Below, in pieces: positions 3,840 through 6,642 of a DNA stretch of 6,642 nucleotides (position 1 is the stretch's first letter; the number at the start of each line of letters is the position of its first letter). Position numbers and translations under genes: made by a program. The stretch comes from Burkholderiales bacterium (GTDB lineage: Bacteria; Pseudomonadota; Gammaproteobacteria; Burkholderiales; Burkholderiaceae): the NCBI GenBank assembly GCA_903643055.1, contig CAHJWV010000014.1, positions 1 through 6,642 on the forward strand, written 5' to 3'. The notes below the pieces were generated by a model. It did not search any database and had not been told where the DNA came from. It worked only from the letters and a program-made list of their open reading frames with translations.

Positions 3840-6642
3840 ATGACCGATTTCAAGCTGCCAGAGGAATTCGACCTCGGCGAACATTTCGACCATCGCACCT
3901 TGACCCGCGCGATGGACCTGAAACCCCAACGTGCCGTGCTATCGATGCAAGTCGAAGGCGAGCGCCTTGTCACGCGGGTGCAAGGCAGTGGGCCCAGTGC
4001 CTACGCCCAAAGCATCCGCTTCGAGCAAGACCGCCGCCTCGGCCTGCGCCTGCAAGGGCAGTGCACCTGCCCCGATGGCGGCAACTGCAAGCACGTGGCC
4101 GCTGCACTGATGGCTTACGAGGCCCAGCAGATCCGCATCCGCAAGGGCCTGCCGGAAACGCCGGGCGTGGCCGCGCCGGTCTCGCGCCCGGTCGACATGC
4201 AGCAGACGCCGGCGATGCTCGAACTCGGCGCCTTGCCCATGGTGCCGGTGGTGCGCCTGACGACCTGTGTCGATGTCGCCTCGGAGGCGCTGCTGCACCA
4301 CCGCTACGGCTCGGCCTCGTCGCGCAACACCACGCTGCGCCAGGCGTCGATGCAGCTGCTGTTCCGCTATCAGCCACCGGCCGGCAAACCGTTCGAGTTC
4401 CACTTTCCGGCCGGTAACGCGACGACGACCATGGCCGAAGTCATCGACCCGAGCCGCCCCGGCCATTACGCGATGGGGCATTTCCAGCGCCAGGGCCCGG
4501 CCGAGGCCGCGGCGCTGCGCTCGCTGTTCACCGAACTCGAGATGCGCCCGTGGAGCCTGTCGGCCGGCGTGGCGCTCGATCGCCTGACCAAGCTCAGCGC
4601 CGGGCGTGCGCAAAGCTCGGCGCTGCCGCTGGCGGTCGAAGGCAACCCGATGGTGCTGGTGCCCCAGCGCCGCGACCTGTGGCCGCAGTTGCTGGCCCAG
4701 CACATTCCGGTGCTGGAGTCGCAAGGCTGGACGATCGAGATCGCCGACGACTTCCCGTATGAGATGCACAGCCCGGACGAGTGGTCCGTCAACGTCGACG
4801 AAGACACCGCCGACCACAACTGGTTCAGCGTCGGCCTGAAGGTCACGGTCGACGGCGAGCCGGTCGACTTGGTGCCACTGTTGGTGAGCCTGGTGCAAAA
4901 CGGCTGGCTGCGCCTGGACGCGATGACCAGCGACAGCGGCGATGTGCTGCTGCCCTGGACCTCCGAAGCGGGCCCGTCGCCCACGGCGCCGATGCGCCAG
5001 CGGCTGCTGCGCCTGCCGGTCAAGCGCGTCGCGCCGCTGATGGACTGGCTGCGCAATGTGTTCAAGGTCGGCGACAAAGGCGGGCTGCTGCGCATCTCGC
5101 GTTTCGACGTCAACACGCTGGAGGCGCTGTCGGCCACCGGCACCACGATCTCGGCGCCACCGAGCTTCAACATCCTGGTTGAACAGGTGCGCCAGCTCGG
5201 CAGCGGCCAGGGCCTGCCGGCGGTCACGCCGTCGCCGCAGGTGCAGGCCACGCTGCGCCACTATCAGCTCGATGGTTTGTCATGGATGGATTTCCTGCGC
5301 CGCGCTCACCTGGGTGGCGTGCTGGCCGATGACATGGGCCTGGGCAAGACGCTGCAGGCGCTGACCTTGCTGCAGGGCGAGCTCGACGCGGGCCGCATGG
5401 ACAAGCCGAGCCTGATCGTCGTGCCGACCAGCCTGATCGGCAACTGGCATGCCGAAGCGCGCAAGTTCACGCCCGGCCTGAAGGTCGTGGTGCTGCATGG
5501 CGCGCAGCGTACACAGCACTTCAAGCAGATCGCCGGCGCCCATCTGGTGATCACGAGCTACCCGCTGGCCGTGCGCGACGTCAACACGCTGGCCGCTCAG
5601 GAATGGCATTACCTGATGCTTGATGAGGCCCAGCGCATCAAGAACAGCCGCAGCCAGGCGGCCGTCTCGATGAAAGGCCTGCGCGCGCAGCATCGCTTGT
5701 GCTTGAGCGGCACGCCGCTCGAAAACCACCTCGGCGAGCTGTGGAGCCTGATGGACTTCACCTGCCCCGGCCTGCTCGGCAGCGAGCCGCAGTTCCGCGA
5801 GCACTACCGCACGCCGATCGAGCGCCGGCAAGACACCTTGCGCGCCGAGCATCTGGCGCGCCGCGTGCGCCCGTTCATCCTGCGGCGCACCAAGCTGCAG
5901 GTGGCGCGCGAGCTGCCGGAGAAGACCGAGACGCACCTGCGCGTTCAGCTCAGCGGCACGCAGCGCGACCTGTACGAAACCGTGCGCGCAACGATGGACA
6001 AGAAGCTGCGCGATGCGATCGAGAAGCAGGGCCTGGCGCGCAGCCAGATCATGGTGCTCGATGCCTTGCTGAAGCTGCGCCAGGTCTGCTGCGACCCGCG
6101 CCTGCTGAAGGTCAAAGACGGCGAAGCGGCACCGGGCAAGACGGCCCCTTCGGCCAAGATGGAGCTGCTGCTCGACCTGCTGCCCACGCTGGTGGAAGAT
6201 GGCCGGCGCATCCTGCTGTTCTCGCAGTTCACCGAAATGCTGTCGCTGATCGAGCAGGAGGTGACGAAGCTGAAGCTGCCTTACCTCAAGCTCACCGGCG
6301 ACACCAAAGACCGCTCGGAACTGGTCGATACCTTCCAGAACGGCGACATGCCGCTGTTCCTGATCAGCCTGAAGGCTGGCGGCGTGGGCCTGAACCTGAC
6401 GGCGGCCGACACCGTGATCCTCTATGACCCGTGGTGGAACCCGGCTGTCGAACAGCAGGCGATCGACCGCGCTTACCGCATCGGGCAAGACAAGCCGGTG
6501 TTCGTCTACAAGCTGCTGGCCGATGGCACGGTGGAAGACAAGATGCTGGAGCTGCAGGCGCGCAAGGCCGGTTTGGCCGATGCGCTGCTCTCCGGCGTGG
6601 CGAGCGACGCCACCTTGAGTGCCCAGGACTTCGAAGAGCTGT
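3840..6642 (+). CDS. SNF2-family DNA-dependent ATPase with N-terminal SWIM zinc finger (3' end truncated by window)
   Basis: A superfamily 2 ATPase of the Snf2/HepA type, expected to translocate on double-stranded DNA using ATP and to remodel DNA-protein or transcription complexes. In all, 934 residues are visible with no internal stop. The N-terminus has a SWIM zinc finger, C75-x-C77...C83-x-H85. Residues about 110-460 form the bacterial SNF2-associated region (for example NWFSVGLKV at 327-335 and VDLVPLLVSLV). The ATPase core follows: HYQLDGLSWM, Walker A DDMGLGKT (497-504, K503), Walker B DEAQ (595-598), motif III SGTP (623-626), then the second RecA lobe with LLFSQF, SLKAGGVGLNLT (843-854) and QQAIDRAYRIGQ (872-883). 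All key residues are present, so it should be active. The end (AQDFEEL) resembles the usual last residues of such proteins, so little is missing. The start ATG 3840 fits homologues (FDLGEHFDHRTL close to the start), but no ribosome-binding site precedes it; TTG 3834 is an in-frame alternative. DEAQ and RAYRIGQ are normal bacterial variants. The physiological role is unproven. Confidence 0.93.
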   Translation, partial: MTDFKLPEEFDLGEHFDHRTLTRAMDLKPQRAVLSMQVEGERLVTRVQGSGPSAYAQSIRFEQDRRLGLRLQGQCTCPDGGNCKHVAAALMAYEAQQIRIRKGLPETPGVAAPVSRPVDMQQTPAMLELGALPMVPVVRLTTCVDVASEALLHHRYGSASSRNTTLRQASMQLLFRYQPPAGKPFEFHFPAGNATTTMAEVIDPSRPGHYAMGHFQRQGPAEAAALRSLFTELEMRPWSLSAGVALDRLTKLSAGRAQSSALPLAVEGNPMVLVPQRRDLWPQLLAQHIPVLESQGWTIEIADDFPYEMHSPDEWSVNVDEDTADHNWFSVGLKVTVDGEPVDLVPLLVSLVQNGWLRLDAMTSDSGDVLLPWTSEAGPSPTAPMRQRLLRLPVKRVAPLMDWLRNVFKVGDKGGLLRISRFDVNTLEALSATGTTISAPPSFNILVEQVRQLGSGQGLPAVTPSPQVQATLRHYQLDGLSWMDFLRRAHLGGVLADDMGLGKTLQALTLLQGELDAGRMDKPSLIVVPTSLIGNWHAEARKFTPGLKVVVLHGAQRTQHFKQIAGAHLVITSYPLAVRDVNTLAAQEWHYLMLDEAQRIKNSRSQAAVSMKGLRAQHRLCLSGTPLENHLGELWSLMDFTCPGLLGSEPQFREHYRTPIERRQDTLRAEHLARRVRPFILRRTKLQVARELPEKTETHLRVQLSGTQRDLYETVRATMDKKLRDAIEKQGLARSQIMVLDALLKLRQVCCDPRLLKVKDGEAAPGKTAPSAKMELLLDLLPTLVEDGRRILLFSQFTEMLSLIEQEVTKLKLPYLKLTGDTKDRSELVDTFQNGDMPLFLISLKAGGVGLNLTAADTVILYDPWWNPAVEQQAIDRAYRIGQDKPVFVYKLLADGTVEDKMLELQARKAGLADALLSGVASDATLSAQDFEEL

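Noticed and set aside
3812..4417. 201-codon + strand frame starting at an ATG with a good ribosome-binding site
   Set aside because: Beyond its start signal it overlaps the SWIM finger and SNF2-associated region in another frame, and its product is Arg/Pro/Ala-rich without motifs. It is not listed as a gene; only the start signal is kept as a finding.
3939..5261. 440-codon minus-strand open frame antisense to the SNF2 gene
   Set aside because: The opposite strand encodes a continuous SNF2 protein with all motifs. The antisense product is Arg/His/Gln-rich low-complexity sequence typical of shadows.
5280..6488. 402-codon minus-strand open frame antisense to the SNF2 ATPase core
   Set aside because: Same reason: it mirrors the conserved helicase motifs and has no domain of its own.
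3840..6642. SNF2 ATPase as part of an anti-phage system such as DISARM
   Set aside because: No methyltransferase, phospholipase-D-like, DUF1998 or other defence gene is in the window, and SWIM-SNF2 proteins of this kind are common chromosomal genes.

Overview
The window looks like chromosomal DNA of a high-GC betaproteobacterium, most likely Burkholderiales. This is inferred from the G/C-ending codons, the long antisense shadow frames typical of such DNA, and three proteins whose domain combinations are common in that group. No marker gene fixes the genus.

Layout. At the left edge is the last 49 codons of an unidentified + strand gene, followed almost without a gap by a small + strand gene (160-780). 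I do not recognise this gene from any named family. Its N-terminus is Ser/Gly/Pro-rich and poor in acidic residues, and its C-terminal half carries a degenerate two-copy repeat. Its base composition is visibly less GC-rich than the rest. Next comes a convergent intergenic region (781-874) with hairpin-forming sequence. Two minus-strand genes follow: a membrane-anchored dCache-GGDEF diguanylate cyclase (875-2554) and, upstream of it, a Tat-type exported CrtC/AttH lipocalin-like protein (2713-3795). A strong GC hairpin lies between these two. A short divergent region of about 44 bases separates the lipocalin gene from a long + strand gene for a SWIM-zinc-finger SNF2-family ATPase (from 3840). 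That gene runs off the right edge after 934 codons, probably only a few codons before its end.

Function. The right two-thirds is ordinary accessory or housekeeping content: a c-di-GMP signalling enzyme, an envelope lipocalin and a DNA-translocating ATPase. Nothing shows that these three act in one pathway. The part that may be undescribed is the left edge. There an apparently translationally coupled pair ends in a small protein with a secretion-signal-like N-terminus and a repeated hydrophobic C-terminal module. A type III effector (possibly with a chaperone upstream) is one hypothesis, but the sequence alone does not prove it. No RNA genes, insertion sequences, CRISPR arrays or origins were seen. 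No stretch longer than 300 bases lacks a gene.
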